Below, in pieces: positions 50,553 through 61,749 of a DNA stretch of 64,000 nt (position 1 is its first letter; each line of letters begins with the position of its first letter). Source of the stretch: Maribacter litopenaei. GTDB lineage: Bacteria > Bacteroidota > Bacteroidia > Flavobacteriales > Flavobacteriaceae. The notes under the pieces were generated by a model, which worked only from the letters and a program-made list of their open reading frames with translations, was not told where the DNA came from and did no database searches. A program made the position numbers and the translations under genes. The DNA lies in NCBI RefSeq assembly GCF_025244665.1, contig NZ_CP104205.1, positions 806,001 through 870,000 on the forward strand. Reading direction: 5' to 3'.

Positions 50553-53517
50553 ATGCAAAATAAAGGACTTATAAAGCTTTTTGCTTTATTATTTGGGTTG
50601 GTTAGTATCTATCAACTATCCTACACGTTTATCACCAATAAGGTGGAGAAGGAGGCAGAGGTATTTGCCGCGAGTCGTATTTCTGAGGCGGAAGACGACT
50701 ATATTTCCAAGAGGGAAGTCTTGGAAGCCAGTTATTTGGACTCTATTGGGAACAATACCATTTTAGGATATACCAACTACGACGAGGCCAAAAAGAAAGA
50801 GCTTAACAAAGGACTTGACCTTAAAGGGGGAATCAACGTTACGCTTCAGATTTCCGTGAAGGACATATTGAAAGGGTTGGCGAACAATACCAAGAACCCT
50901 GTTTTTAATAAGGCTTTGGCCGATGCAGACGCTGCATCAAAAAATAGTGATGATACCTATTTGAACTTGTTTTTTGAGGCTTTTGACGAAATCAAAGGAG
51001 AGACCAAATTGGCGAATCCTTCTATTTTTGCGAACAAAGGTCTAAGTGATGAAATCAACTTTCAAATGTCAGACGATGAGGTAAAACCCATTATCAGAAG
51101 AAAAATAGACGAATCTGTAGTTTCTGCATTCGAGGTATTGCGTGAGCGTATCGATGGCTTTGGTGTTACACAGCCAAACATTCAACGAGAAGGAAATTCA
51201 GGTAGGATTTTAGTGGAATTGCCAGGTGCTAGGGATATCAACCGTGCTCAGGATTTGTTATCCAGTACTGCACAATTGGAGTTTTGGGAAACCTATAAAC
51301 AAAGCAACACTTCATTTAGTACTTTTCTGATTCAGGCGAATGAGAAATTAAAGGAAATTGTGGACGTGGACAAACCGGAACCGGTAAAGGAAGAGTCGGA
51401 ATTGGATTCTTTATTATCCGATGTTGCAGCAGATTCTTTGGATTTGGCCACTCAAGTAAATCCGCTTTATGAGTTATTGATTCCTGCAAACCCTGGAACC
51501 CATGCCATGTTCAGGGCGGCAATTAAAGATACGGCTACCATTGGTTCCTACTTTAGAATGCCGAGAAATTAGAAGGTTGTTGCCATCTGATATTCAATTC
51601 GTGAAATTCGTTTGGGAAAGACCTTCAACGGAAGATACGGAAGTAATCGATTTGTATGCCCTAAAGTCGAATCGAGAAGGAACTCCAAGAATTAGCGGTG
51701 ACGTGGTAAGCGATGCCCGTGCTGATTTTGACCAATTCAGCAAGCCTGCAGTTTCCATGACCATGAACACCAAGGGAGCCAAGGAATGGGAACAATTGAC
51801 CGGTGACGCCTATAACAATCAAACCGGGATTGCCATTGTTTTGGATAATAAAGTGTATACCGCTCCTGGTGTTTCCAGTGATTCAATTTCAGGTGGTCGT
51901 TCTGAAATCACGGGTAACTTTACTGTAAACGAAACTAAGGATATCGCCAATGTATTAAGGGCTGGTAAATTACCGGCATCCGCTGAAATTATTCAATCTG
52001 AAATTGTTGGTCCATCATTGGGTCAGGAAGCGATTGATAGTGGTTTTATGTCTTTCTTGATCGCCATGGCAATCGTATTACTTTGGATGATTGCCTACTA
52101 TGGAAAAGCAGGTGCTTTTGCCGATGTAGCGTTGTTGTTAAACATACTATTGATTTTTGGTGTTCTTACTAGTTTGAATGCGGTATTGACGTTGCCCGGT
52201 ATCGCTGGTATCGTGTTGACGATAGGTATGTCCGTGGATGCCAACGTGCTTATTTTTGAAAGGATAAAAGAGGAATTGGCAAAAGGCAAAGGAAAGGGTC
52301 TTGCTGTTTCCGACGGTTTTGGAAACGCTTTATCCTCAATTTTGGATGCCAATATTACCACAGGTCTTACGGCAATCATCTTATTTGTATTTGGTTCGGG
52401 TCCAATTAAAGGATTTGCCACTACCTTATTGATTGGTATTCTTACTTCATTGTTTACAGCCATTTTCATTACCCGCTTGTTGATCGATTGGTACATAAGC
52501 GGAAAGAACAGAAGTTTGGACTTTTCGACTAGTTTTACAAAAGGCTTGTTCCAGAACCTTTCCATCGATTTCTTGGTAAAAAGAAAGATTTCGTATGTGT
52601 TGTCAGGTATTTTGGTATTGGTAGGATTAGCTTCCTTGTTCTTTGGTCCCGGATTGCAGCAAGGTGTGGATTTCGTGGGAGGACGTTCCTATACGGTACG
52701 ATTTGAGCAACCTGTTAATCCTTCTGAAATTGCATCAGAACTGAATGATGTTTTTGGTAGTGGAACCAATGTGAAGACGTATGGTGAAGCCAATCAAATT
52801 AAAATCACGACTCCTTACAAAGTAGACGTTGAAGGGATTGAGGTGGATACGGAGATTCAGGATAAGTTGTATACCTCTTTACAAAAGTATCTACCGGATG
52901 GTACTTCCAAGGAGTCCTTTGCCATTGGTAGTGAAGGAAAGTCCATAGGTATTTTACAATCTGTAAAAGTAGGTCCTACCATTGCGGATGACATTAAGAA
53001 CAATGCCTTCTTGGCAATTTTGGGATCGCTAGCCGTTGTTTTCCTATATATCTTAATACGCTTCCGTAGATGGCAATTCTCGCTTGGAGCGGTTGTTGCC
53101 GTATTCCATGATGTATTGATTGTACTGGGAGTATTCTCAATTTTCGGTAAGATAATGCCTTTTAACATGGAAATCGACCAGGCATTCATTGCGGCCATTC
53201 TTACGGTAATTGGGTATTCTTTGAACGATACCGTGGTAGTGTTTGACCGAATTCGTGAAATCATCTCGGAGAGAGGCTGGAAAGGTGGTGAGAATATCAA
53301 TTCAGCTATCAACAGCACCCTTGGAAGAACATTGAATACTTCACTAACAACATTAGTGGTGTTATTGGCCATCTTTATTTTTGGAGGTGAATCTCTGAGA
53401 GGATTTATGTTTGCAATGATTGTGGGTGTGGTAGTTGGTACCTATTCCTCGGTTTTTATTGCAACTCCAGTGATGTTCGATGCATTGAGCAAGAAAATTA
53501 CAAAGAGTCTGAAATAA
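50553..53517 (+). CDS. secDF: Fused protein-export membrane protein SecDF
   Basis: Proton-driven helper of Sec export, with SecD and SecF in one chain as in Bacteroidota; about 988 residues after repair. SecD landmarks: KGLDLKGGINVTLQI, RIDGFGVTQPNIQREG, LRAGKLPASAEI, and the membrane motif IGMSVDANVLIFERIKEE. SecF landmarks: GVDFVGGRSYTVRF and GYSLNDTVVVFDRIRE. One break at 51561-51566 (CCGAGA for CCAGA) restores YFRMPEIRRLLPSDIQFVKF. Single gene, followed by a terminator. Confidence 0.95.
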
Positions 53518-53538
53518 GACTTAGAATTAATTAACTCT

Positions 53539-53576
53539 AGAAAAGCCGCTATACATATAGTGGCTTTTACTTTTTT
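53539..53576. terminator. Terminator between secDF and the ABC gene
   Basis: Stem AAAAGCCGCTAT / ATAGTGGCTTTT (one mismatch pair) with a 5-base loop, then ACTTTTTT on the plus strand. Confidence 0.7.
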
Positions 53577-54801
53577 AAGAAACGTGAATATTACCGATGG
53601 AGCCTTTTTTGGATGGTTTTAGTTCAAGAATTTTTCTTGGGTTCAAACCCGGCTCTTTTCTGTGGCTCACAAATACGATGGCGGTATGTGTTTCTTCCGC
53701 TATTTTATTGACCAAATTTACAAGCATCTTGGCGGAGGTATCGTCCATGCCACTGGTAGGTTCGTCCAGTATTAATAATGGCGGATGTTTTACCATAGCT
53801 CGTACGGTCATTACCAAACGTTGATCTCCTAAGGACAGCTCATTGAATTGTACGTCTCTTTTGATCCACAAATGAATAAGTATCAACCAATCCTTAATAA
53901 TTCTCTTTTGGGATTCGGTTGGTTTCACATAAAGCCCAATGGAATCCAATAACCCGGAAATGAGCATATTTTCGACAGAATGCCTACCGCGGAACTTATC
54001 GGTCATGGCGGGGGAGAAGTACCCTATTTTTTGTTTGATGTCCCAAACACTTTCGCGAGAACCTTTCTTATTTCCAAAAAGATAAATTTCTTGACCATAG
54101 GCTTTTGGGTTATCCCCGGTTATCATGGAAAGTATGGTCGTCTTCCCAGTTCCGTTATTTCCGATTAGCTGCCAAAACTCTCCTTGTGTAACTTCCCAAT
54201 GAATATCATTTAGTATATGTTTTTCTCCATAAGAGATGGTAACGTTCTTAAATAAAATCAATTGATCCTGCTCAAATTCTATGGGTTCAATGGGTGGAGG
54301 AATTTTACCCTGTAGTTGTGAAAATTTTTCTACAGTATTGAAAGCCTCTTTATTAACTGGATATAACTCGGAGTCTCGTGCTTCGGCAAAATTATGTATG
54401 ATAGGTAACATATCCGATTTTCTACTTGCCAATTGTATAAGCAAGGTTTTATCCGCCTGTGTCAACAGGAGCTGCTTTAAAACCTTTTGAAACGAAATAT
54501 CTAGATTGTCAAAAGGATTGTCCAAAATAATATAGTCCGGCTGTTGATCGAGGATATAAAACAACAACGCCTTTTTCTGCTCCCCGCTGGACATGGTCTT
54601 TAAGGCCTGGCCTTCATTGGATAAATACTTGGTACCATGTTTTTCTTCTTCTTCCATGAACATCTTCAAAGCTAGTTGGGAAAACAGCCTACCGTTCTTA
54701 CCACTTAAGTTTAGGACATTGGGATAGGCATTCCCCTCAAGCTTTCGAACAAGCTCTTTTTTATTGGTTTTGTTATCTGTGAAAATTCCCCAATGTTTCA
54801 T
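53575..54801 (-). CDS. Tandem ABC ATPase (ModF/PhrA-like)
   Basis: About 408 residues with two ABC domains. The first is shorter and lacks an obvious Walker A at its start but has MSSGEQKKALLFYILDQQ and the Walker B-like YIILDNPFDNLD. The second is complete: IGNNGTGKTTILSMITG, LSLGDQRLVMTVRAM, LLILDEPTSGMDD. No membrane spans. This layout is that of ModF/PhrA proteins, of unclear role (molybdate or repair have been proposed). It starts one base after the GNAT stop, in the lgt-DUF192-GNAT transcript. Confidence 0.82.
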   Translation of the reverse strand: MKHWGIFTDNKTNKKELVRKLEGNAYPNVLNLSGKNGRLFSQLALKMFMEEEEKHGTKYLSNEGQALKTMSSGEQKKALLFYILDQQPDYIILDNPFDNLDISFQKVLKQLLLTQADKTLLIQLASRKSDMLPIIHNFAEARDSELYPVNKEAFNTVEKFSQLQGKIPPPIEPIEFEQDQLILFKNVTISYGEKHILNDIHWEVTQGEFWQLIGNNGTGKTTILSMITGDNPKAYGQEIYLFGNKKGSRESVWDIKQKIGYFSPAMTDKFRGRHSVENMLISGLLDSIGLYVKPTESQKRIIKDWLILIHLWIKRDVQFNELSLGDQRLVMTVRAMVKHPPLLILDEPTSGMDDTSAKMLVNLVNKIAEETHTAIVFVSHRKEPGLNPRKILELKPSKKGSIGNIHVS

Positions 54802-54802
54802 G

Positions 54803-55320
54803 CTATCGGTCTATTCTAAAGATAAATACAGGGTTGTTCTTATACTCCGTTCTTTTTTCTATGTGCATGCCATTTTTATGGCCACCTTTTTAGAAGGTTC
54901 ATTATCAATATGGATTATAGAAACAAGATGATCGGCCCATCCATTTTTAAAAGCTGTTTCCTTACATCTTTGGGCGGCTTCAGAAGCATAGCCTTGTCCC
55001 TGTAATTTTGGAAGTATAGAATATCCTATTTCCAGCTCTTCTTGGAGATCTACAATTTGGACTAACAAACCACACAAACCAATAAGTTCATTGGTGATTT
55101 TATCTACTAAGGCGAACATCCCTCCAAGACCTTCTTCATAGCGCTCAAAAACACGTTCAAATTGCTCAGCACAAGCTTTAAAAGGGTCCTTGGGAAGCCC
55201 CGACCAATATAGTGAAGATTTAGGTTCTTTATGGAAAGGTAGCCAATCCTCGAAATCATCCATTGTTAATTTTCTAAACAATAGCCTTTCGGTTTCCACA
55301 CCTTCCATGGAATAAATCAT
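54803..55320 (-). CDS. GNAT-family N-acetyltransferase (RimJ/RimL-like)
   Basis: About 172 residues. Family pattern: ETERLLFRKLTMDDFEDWLPF, ELIGLCGLLVQ, EELEIGYSILPKLQGQGYASEAA (acetyl-CoA loop Q-G-x-G-Y-A). The frame ends early at 54859 because one A is missing from an A-run on the minus strand (54873-54877); adding it gives VAIKNGMHIEKRTEYKNNPVF and a stop at 54803. This is a plain homopolymer loss, not the CCAGA lesion. Probably modifies a small molecule or protein N-terminus; target unknown. Confidence 0.82.
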
Positions 55321-55323
55321 GGG

Positions 55324-55815
55324 TTATATTCTTTCGAATGAGACGGTATCACCTATTTCGAGGGACCAAGAATCGGACAATCCTGCATTTAATTCCAGTA
55401 CATATTTCACAGGAACTTTTGAAGAAAGACCGTCCTCCTTAAAAGGTTTAGCGTTTTTTTGAATGCTGGCAATTTTTAGATTCTCATCTATGAAGACAAT
55501 ATCCAAAGGGAACTCCGTGTTCTTCATGTAAAACGAATGCATGGCAACATCGGGAAAAATGAACAACATGCCTTGATTTGTTTCCATGCCTTTACGATAC
55601 ATTAATCCGGTTTGGGTTTCGTAATCCGTTTCGGCAATTTCAATGTCCAATGATGATATTAGAGAATCGGTTTCCTGTTTATAGATATGCAACGAGCCCT
55701 CCTTAGTAAAGGTAACAGGTGTTGTTCGAATAACTTTCTTTGTCTCTTCTTTGCATGAGGATAATCCTATGAAGAAAATGACTGTTATAACAAATAGGTA
55801 TCTGTAAATTTTCAT
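55324..55815 (-). CDS. DUF192 lipoprotein
   Basis: About 163 residues. Signal with lipobox (VITVIFFIGLSSCKEE), then the DUF192 domain: IEIAETDYETQTGLMYRKGM, MLFIFPDVAMHSFYMKNTEFPLDIVFID and KYVLELNAG. The domain's role is unknown; members are usually exported. Intact, 13 bases downstream of lgt and 3 bases before the GNAT gene. Confidence 0.85.
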   Translation of the reverse strand: MKIYRYLFVITVIFFIGLSSCKEETKKVIRTTPVTFTKEGSLHIYKQETDSLISSLDIEIAETDYETQTGLMYRKGMETNQGMLFIFPDVAMHSFYMKNTEFPLDIVFIDENLKIASIQKNAKPFKEDGLSSKVPVKYVLELNAGLSDSWSLEIGDTVSFERI

Positions 55816-55828
55816 TAACCAAGCCAGT

Positions 55829-56791
55829 TTAATTTGTTTTGACAGGTCTGAGCATAAAATACAGGCCTAACAGAATAAATGGAATGCTCAACCATTGTCC
55901 GGTGGACAATATACCAAGGGACTCTTCAAAACCACCTTGGCTTTTCTTTACAAATTCCACAAAGAAACGTACGATTCATAATAAGATCAAAAACAAGCCG
56001 AACAAGTATCCCGGTTTGTTCTTTTTATCCGTTTTCCAATAGAGGTAATACAATAGTATAAACACAAAAATATAGCAAACCCCTTCGTAAAGCTGTGCAG
56101 GATGTCGATAAGGTATTTCTGCTAAATATTGGGAAAATTGTGGATTGTTTTCAATGGCATCATATGCGGCATTCAAACTTCTCTCTTTGGTTACGCCTAA
56201 TGCTTTGGAGGGATGTAGGTCATCAGAATCCCGTATAAATTTGGTCGCAAAAATGAAGGATTTATCAACTGTTTTTCCATTGATTTCAGAATTAAAAAAA
56301 TTTCCTAAACGCACACAGAATGCTCCAATTGCCACGGGAATAGTTAGTCTATCAAAAATCCATAACATGCTGAAACCCTTATGCTTTTTTGTAAATAAAT
56401 AGGTGGCAACAATGATACCGATAGTCGCTCCGTGACTGGCAAGTCCTGTAAAGCCGGTAAATTCATACCCATCGATAAGGCCAAAAAGAAGACTGCCCGT
56501 GTCACTCTCCCTTACTGGCAAAAGGATTTCCAATAAATGGTTTTTATAATAGGGCCAATCGTAAAAGAAGACATGTCCCAATCTTGCCCCTAGCATGGTA
56601 CCTAAAACGGTATATACAAATAGGGAGTCCAATTGCTCCACTGATTTTTTCTCATTGATAAATATCTTTTTCATAAGATACCAACCAATGGCAAATGCAA
56701 TGATCCAAAGCAAGTTGTAATATTTTATTTGGATGGATTCAATATTAAAGAGTGTCTCGTTGGGATTCCAAATAATACCTAAGAAGTACAT
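55829..56791 (-). CDS. lgt: Prolipoprotein diacylglyceryl transferase, with an in-frame TGA
   Basis: First enzyme of lipoprotein maturation: moves diacylglycerol from phosphatidylglycerol to the lipobox cysteine. About 320 residues over seven membrane spans. Landmarks: GARLGHVFFYDWPYY, ASHGATIGIIVATYLF, CVRLGNFFNSEINGK (the Lgt signature with R and N), and HPAQLYEGVCY. The frame stops at a TGA (55976-55978), but the next 48 codons (IVRFFVEFVKKSQGGFEESL and on) are the normal Lgt C-terminus, so TGG is expected. An essential or near-essential gene, so an error is likely. Start taken at 56791; an ATG 11 codons upstream is possible. Confidence 0.88.
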
Positions 56792-56879
56792 GAGAAATGT
56801 TTTTTGAAGGGCTAAGATACACAAATAGGCGCTATTACATCTTACAAAATAACCCTTGATATCGGTAATTCACACAATT

Positions 56880-57143
56880 TTAGGGTACAGGGTCATAGCC
56901 TTTTCCTCCCCAAGGATTGCAACTGAATATTCTTTTGATAGATAACCAACCTCCCTTAAAAAGACCATGTTTTTTTAAGGCTTCAAGGGTATATTGAGAA
57001 CACGTTGGAGAATATCGACAAGTTGCTGGAGTGTAGGGGGAAATAGCAACTTGGTAAAAACGGACCAAGAGGACAAAAGGTGCTATTATTATTTTTTTGA
57101 AGGTAAGATTCAATGTTCCATTATAATGGACAAAGTTACACAT
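56880..57143 (-). CDS. yidD: Membrane-protein insertion factor YidD
   Basis: A small protein of about 80 residues with the full YidD pattern: [39 protein letters not shown] and [12 protein letters not shown]. It helps YidC insert proteins in the inner membrane. The true start may be a few codons inside the frame, near LTFKK. Upstream partner of lgt in the same direction. Confidence 0.9.
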   Translation of the reverse strand: MCNFVHYNGTLNLTFKKIIIAPFVLLVRFYQVAISPYTPATCRYSPTCSQYTLEALKKHGLFKGGWLSIKRIFSCNPWGGKGYDPVP

Positions 57144-57161
57144 TAAATCAGGTAGTAAATT

Positions 57162-57188
57162 AAAAAGGCCTGTAGAATACAGGCCTTC
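57162..57188 (-). terminator. Terminator after the DUF779 gene
   Basis: Perfect stem AAGGCCTGTA / TACAGGCCTT with a 3-base loop. On the minus strand it ends in TTTTTAATTT, 25 bases after the DUF779 stop. Confidence 0.8.
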
Positions 57189-57212
57189 ATTTAAAACAAC
57201 ATAACAACTAAA

Positions 57213-57587
57213 TTACTCACCCACACGGACAGGCTCCAAGTTTTTGGCCTCTTCCGGTGAATAGAGTCTCGATTTTATGACAAAACGTATTCCCATAGGT
57301 ATTTCCAAGGAAAAGCTGGCCCCTCTTCCAGGGGTTACGTCGACAGTAAGCTGGGTATGTTTCCAATATTCAAATTGGTCTTTGGAAATATAAAATTCAC
57401 ATCCTTCAATGGTACCCAACCAAATATCATTTTCGTCGATCATCAGTTCCCCCTTCGGAAAGCACATGGGGGAGGAGCCATCACAACAGCCCCCACTTTG
57501 GTGAAACATTAGTTCACCGTGCTTTTCCCTGAGCTCCTGAATTACTTGAGCGGCTTTTTCACTTACCAATACCCTTTTGGTTTCCAT
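57213..57587 (-). CDS. DUF779 protein, partner of the aldehyde dehydrogenase
   Basis: About 124 residues, with the typical cysteine-rich motif FHQSGGCCDGSSPMCFPKGEL and an acidic loop (DIWLGTIEGCEFYISKDQF). Members of DUF779 nearly always follow an aldehyde dehydrogenase gene, as here, 10 bases downstream of it. Metal binding is plausible from the cysteines, but function is unknown. Intact. Confidence 0.88.
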   Translation of the reverse strand: METKRVLVSEKAAQVIQELREKHGELMFHQSGGCCDGSSPMCFPKGELMIDENDIWLGTIEGCEFYISKDQFEYWKHTQLTVDVTPGRGASFSLEIPMGIRFVIKSRLYSPEEAKNLEPVRVGE

Positions 57588-57597
57588 TTTATTTTTG

Positions 57598-59120
57598 TTA
57601 AAAGAATCCCATCGGCTTCTTATCGTAAGAGATAAGCATGTTCTTAGTTTGTCTATAATGGGATAGCATCATTTTATGGTTTTCCCTGCCAATTCCGGAT
57701 TTTTTATAACCTCCAAATGGGGCATGAGCTGGATATAGGTGATAACAGTTTACCCAAACCCTACCGGCTTTGATAGCTCGCGAGATGGTGTAGGCTTGAT
57801 GGGTGTCTCGAGTCCAAACCCCTGCACCTAAACCATATAAGGTGTCGTTAGCGATTTCAATGGCTTCGGCCTCGTCCTTAAAAGTAGTAACGCAAACTAC
57901 GGGATCAAAGATCTCTTCCTGAAATACTCTCATCTTATTATTTCCTTTAAGTACTGTGGGTTGAATATAAAATCCACCTTCAAGTCCTTCGTTATAGGCT
58001 TGTTCACCTCCGGTCAACACTTCACAACCTTCTTCTTTACCTATTTGTATATAGTTTAGGATTTTTTCAAATTGGTCACTGGAGGCCTGTGCTCCCATCA
58101 TGGTATTGGGATCTAAAGGATGGCCCATCTTTATGGCTTTGGTTCTTTCGATTACACGTTCCATAAAGGCATCGAAAATGCTTTCCTGGACAAGCATTCG
58201 TGAAGGACACGTACAAACTTCCCCTTGATTTAGGGCAAACATATTCGCACCCTCGATACACTTGTCAAAGAATTCATCGTCCGCATCCATGATATTCTCA
58301 AAGAATATATTGGGGGATTTACCACCTAACTCCAAGGTTACGGGGGTAATATTTTTTGATGCATATTGCATAATCAACTGTCCCGTTGTGGTTTCCCCGG
58401 TAAATGCCACTTTATTGATTCGGGACTCGAAGCCAACGGTTTTCCTGCTTCTGCTCCAAAACCATTCACAACATTAAGAACCCCAGCTGGTAAGATATCC
58501 TCTATTAGCTCAACAAGTATCAAAATGCCTACTGGAGTTTGTTCAGCTGGTTTTAATACTACGCAATTACCAGCTGCCAAAGCCGGTGCTAATTTCCAAA
58601 CAGCCATCAGAATAGGAAAGTTCCAAGGTATTATTTGACCTACCACTCCTAAAGGCTCGGTGACGTTCAGAGCTACCGTATTACTGTCCAACTCGCTTAC
58701 GGAACCCTCTTCGGCCCGAATAACGCCAGCAAAATATCTAAAATGATCAATGGCCAGCGGTAAATCTGCAGCCCTGGTTTCACGTATGGCCTTACCATTG
58801 TCCCAGGTCTCCGCTCTTGCCAAGACTTCGAGATTTTTCTCCATCACATCAGCTATTTTTAAAAGCATATTGCTACGCTCCGTTGCTGAGGAAGTGTTCC
58901 AACTTGGTGCCGCATCCCATGCCGCATCGATAGCTTTGTCAATATCCTCAGCCGTGGATCTAGGAATTTTGGTAAAGGACTTTCCATCAACTGGAGAGGT
59001 ATTTTCAAAGTATTCCCCTTTTACGGGAGAAGTCCATTTTCCACCAATAAAATTCTCATATTGATTTTTGAATGTCGGTTTTTGTAGCACGTCCTGCGCT
59101 ACAGTTGCTGTATTGCTCAT
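57598..59120 (-). CDS. NAD-dependent aldehyde dehydrogenase
   Basis: About 507 residues, full length. Landmarks: [32 protein letters not shown] with the general base glutamate, the catalytic cysteine in [11 protein letters not shown] (a CTC form known in ExaC/AldB-type enzymes), and the C-terminal [19 protein letters not shown]. One break at 58420-58423 (TCGG for TCTGG) restores [18 protein letters not shown]. With DUF779 and a divergent AraC regulator it forms the known AldB/ExaC-like module, probably for alcohol or aldehyde oxidation. Confidence 0.92.
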
Positions 59121-59188
59121 ATCCTAAATGTTTTAAAAATTAAAAATCCGTTAAATGCTTTTCGAATCTTGATTATAGATTCCATTAA

Positions 59189-59216
59189 AATTACATTAGA
59201 CAAAATGTAATTGTCT
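59189..59216. promoter_or_regulatory. Nested inverted repeats between aldehyde dehydrogenase and AraC genes: candidate operator
   Basis: AATTACATT (59189-59197) and AATGTAATT (59204-59212) are perfect inverted copies with a 6-base spacer. AGACAA (59198-59203) and TTGTCT (59211-59216) form a second, overlapping pair. It sits midway in the spacer of the divergent genes, as expected for an AraC-type binding site. Confidence 0.5.
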
Positions 59217-59325
59217 GAAGGATTCTATGAATAACATGAACAATCCTATCATAATTTATCATTATGATTTTTTTAAGGGTTAATTTTTGTAAATTCAGTA
59301 ATGATTGTTTGATAAATATTAAGGA

Positions 59326-60249
59326 ATGTTAAAGTTGCACGATAAATTTTTGGAAGGTAGAAGATTGGAAACCATGGTTGAGAACCAAACTTCCTACACA
59401 TTGAAAAATGCAGCTATGCATGTTTTTGAAACCCATGAACAAGCCGAGAAAGTTCTTTTAGAATTTAATCAGCCTGTTTTGGCCAGTATGATAGAAGGTA
59501 AAAAAGTAATGCACCTACGGGATTATGAGTCTTTTGATTTTTTACCGGGTGAATCCTTGGTGCTTCCGGCCAATGAAACCATGTGTATAGACTTTCCGGA
59601 GGCAAAGTCCAAGAATCCAACTCGTTGTCCGGCCATGGCCATTTCAGAAGAGAAAATAAAAAGCGTACTTCAGTTTATGAATGAAAGTATGACCAAGGAC
59701 GATGAGAAGGAGTGGGGTTTAATGGATTATAATTTTCATTTTGTCAACGATCAAGGGATTTTTCAAATTCTACAAAGACTTTTGTTTCTATTTTCAGAAA
59801 ATCATCCTTCCAAAGATTTCTTTGTAGATAACATGTTACGGGAACTCATCATAAGGATATTGCAGACCAACGAACGAAAAATCTATACCAATTCGCAGAT
59901 TGCCATAAATAGCAATAACCGACTTTCCTATGTCATTAGATACATACGTGAGCATCTGCATGAGCCACTGAATGTGGATGATTTAAGCAAAAAGGCCTAT
60001 ATGAGTCCATCACACTTTTACAGGGTTTTTAAAAACGAATTAGGAATTTCACCAATTGAATTCATCAATAACGAGCGAATAAAATTAGCTACCGGATTAT
60101 TGCAAAATCCCAAGTTGAACATTAAAGATGTTTATATGCAATGTGGATTCGAGAGCAGGTCTTACTTCAACCGGGTATTTAAGCATAGACAGCAACTGTC
60201 TCCCGGCGAATATCAGACTAAAGTCAAAAACATCAAGTATAAAGTGTAG
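59326..60249 (+). CDS. AraC-family transcriptional regulator
   Basis: About 307 residues. The N-terminal half is an effector/cupin-like region (LRDYESFDFLPGESLVLPANETM). The C-terminal 100 residues carry two helix-turn-helix units (LSKKAYMSPSHFYRVFKNELGISP and NIKDVYMQCGFESRSYFNRVFK). Divergent from the aldehyde dehydrogenase-DUF779 operon with an inverted repeat in between, so it likely activates that operon. Intact. Confidence 0.9.
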   Translation: MLKLHDKFLEGRRLETMVENQTSYTLKNAAMHVFETHEQAEKVLLEFNQPVLASMIEGKKVMHLRDYESFDFLPGESLVLPANETMCIDFPEAKSKNPTRCPAMAISEEKIKSVLQFMNESMTKDDEKEWGLMDYNFHFVNDQGIFQILQRLLFLFSENHPSKDFFVDNMLRELIIRILQTNERKIYTNSQIAINSNNRLSYVIRYIREHLHEPLNVDDLSKKAYMSPSHFYRVFKNELGISPIEFINNERIKLATGLLQNPKLNIKDVYMQCGFESRSYFNRVFKHRQQLSPGEYQTKVKNIKYKV

Positions 60250-60255
60250 CCCAGA

Positions 60256-61734
60256 TTATAGACTATAGGTAGTTCCTTCCTTACCGTCTTTTAATTGAAT
60301 ACCCAGGTTAGATAATTGGTCCCGTATTTTATCGGAAGTTGCAAAATCCTTGTTTTCCCTTGCCTCCTTTCTAAGCTGAATCAACAACTCTACAACACCG
60401 CTTAATTTTTCAGAATCCGCATTTGAACTTTGTTTGTCCTCAAGTCCCAGTATGTCAAAAATAAAATTGTGCATTGTTTCTTGTAGCAACTCCTTGTCTT
60501 CTTGAGTAAGCGTTTCCGATCCTTCTTTAATTAGATTGATGTGCTTGACGGCGTCGAATAATCTTGCAATGAGAATAGGGGTGTTGAAGTCGTCATTCAT
60601 GGCATCATAACAGCCCTGTCTCCAATCAACAATGTTAAAATCTGACTTGCTTCCCGTGGGTAATGATTTTATGGAGTTGATGGAATCCATCAATTTATTG
60701 AAACCCTTTTCTGACGCTAACAAGGCATCATTGCTTATATCCAATATGCTTGCGTAGTGGGCCTGCATCATGAAAAAACGTATCATCGAAGGGGAAAAAG
60801 GCTTGCTTAGAATATCGTTCTCGCCTGAAAAAATTTCCCCAGGAAGAATACTGTTTCCTGTGGATTTTGCCATTTTTTTTCCATTCAAGGTTAGCATATT
60901 GGCATGCATCCAATACTTTACCGGAGACTTTCCATTACTGGCTTCTGCCTGTGCGATTTCACATTCATGATGCGGAAATTTTAAATCCATTCCACCTCCA
61001 TGAATATCAAAGGTTTCCCCAAGATATTTGGTGCTCATGGCGGTACATTCCAAATGCCATCCAGGAAATCCGTCCCCCCAAGGGGAAGGCCATCTCATAA
61101 TATGTTCGGGTTCCGCTTTTTTCCAAAGTGCGAAATCCTGAGGGCTTTTTTTGTCGTCTTGAGCCGTAAGTTCGCGTGTATTGGCGATCATATCCTCCAA
61201 TTTTCGACCGCTTAACTTTCCATATTCATTCGATTCGTTGAATTTTACAACATCAAAATAGACGGATCCATTTACCTCATAGGCATATCCTTTTTCAAGG
61301 ATATCTTTAATAATTTCAATTTGTTCAATAATATGACCTGTTGCCGTTGGTTCTATACTTGGAGGAAGAAAATTGAATTTTTCCAAAATATTATGGAAGT
61401 CTACGGTATATCGTTGAACCACTTCCATAGGCTCCAATTGTTCCAACCGCGCCTTCTTTGCAATTTTATCCTCGCCATCCTCTGCATCATCTACCAAGTG
61501 TCCGGCATCTGTGATGTTACGCACATAGCGTACTATATAGCCTAAATGACGGAAATATCTAAAAATCATATCGAATGACATGAAGGTCCTGCAATTTCCA
61601 AGATGCACGTTGCTATATACCGTAGGGCCACAAACGTACATCCCAATATGCCCCTCATTTATGGGAGTGAAAGTTTCTTTTTTACCTGTAAGTGAATTAT
61701 GAACTTTTATTGTTTGTTCTTGGTACAATTGCAT
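60256..61734 (-). CDS. cysS: Cysteinyl-tRNA synthetase
   Basis: Charges tRNA-Cys. 492 residues, full length and intact. Landmarks: [20 protein letters not shown] with the zinc cysteine and the HLGN form of the HIGH motif, [25 protein letters not shown] with zinc ligands, and KMAKSTGN (KMSKS loop). It lies 15 bases downstream of folE in the same direction. Confidence 0.97.
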   Translation of the reverse strand: MQLYQEQTIKVHNSLTGKKETFTPINEGHIGMYVCGPTVYSNVHLGNCRTFMSFDMIFRYFRHLGYIVRYVRNITDAGHLVDDAEDGEDKIAKKARLEQLEPMEVVQRYTVDFHNILEKFNFLPPSIEPTATGHIIEQIEIIKDILEKGYAYEVNGSVYFDVVKFNESNEYGKLSGRKLEDMIANTRELTAQDDKKSPQDFALWKKAEPEHIMRWPSPWGDGFPGWHLECTAMSTKYLGETFDIHGGGMDLKFPHHECEIAQAEASNGKSPVKYWMHANMLTLNGKKMAKSTGNSILPGEIFSGENDILSKPFSPSMIRFFMMQAHYASILDISNDALLASEKGFNKLMDSINSIKSLPTGSKSDFNIVDWRQGCYDAMNDDFNTPILIARLFDAVKHINLIKEGSETLTQEDKELLQETMHNFIFDILGLEDKQSSNADSEKLSGVVELLIQLRKEARENKDFATSDKIRDQLSNLGIQLKDGKEGTTYSL

Positions 61735-61749
61735 TTTTTAAGGAAGGAA

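Noticed and set aside
15149-51566. Programmed ribosomal frameshifting in many genes
   Set aside because: The breaks occur in essential genes at a fixed DNA pentamer on either strand, independent of reading frame, with both +1 and -1 shifts and no slippery-site or stem-loop pattern.
54873-54877. GNAT break as another CCAGA lesion
   Set aside because: The missing base is in a run of A (T on the plus strand) with no CCAGA nearby. It is a common homopolymer loss.
48229-55978. TGA reassigned to tryptophan
   Set aside because: TGA ends other genes normally in the window (for example 21210-21212) and tryptophan is encoded by TGG throughout. Two point errors are simpler.
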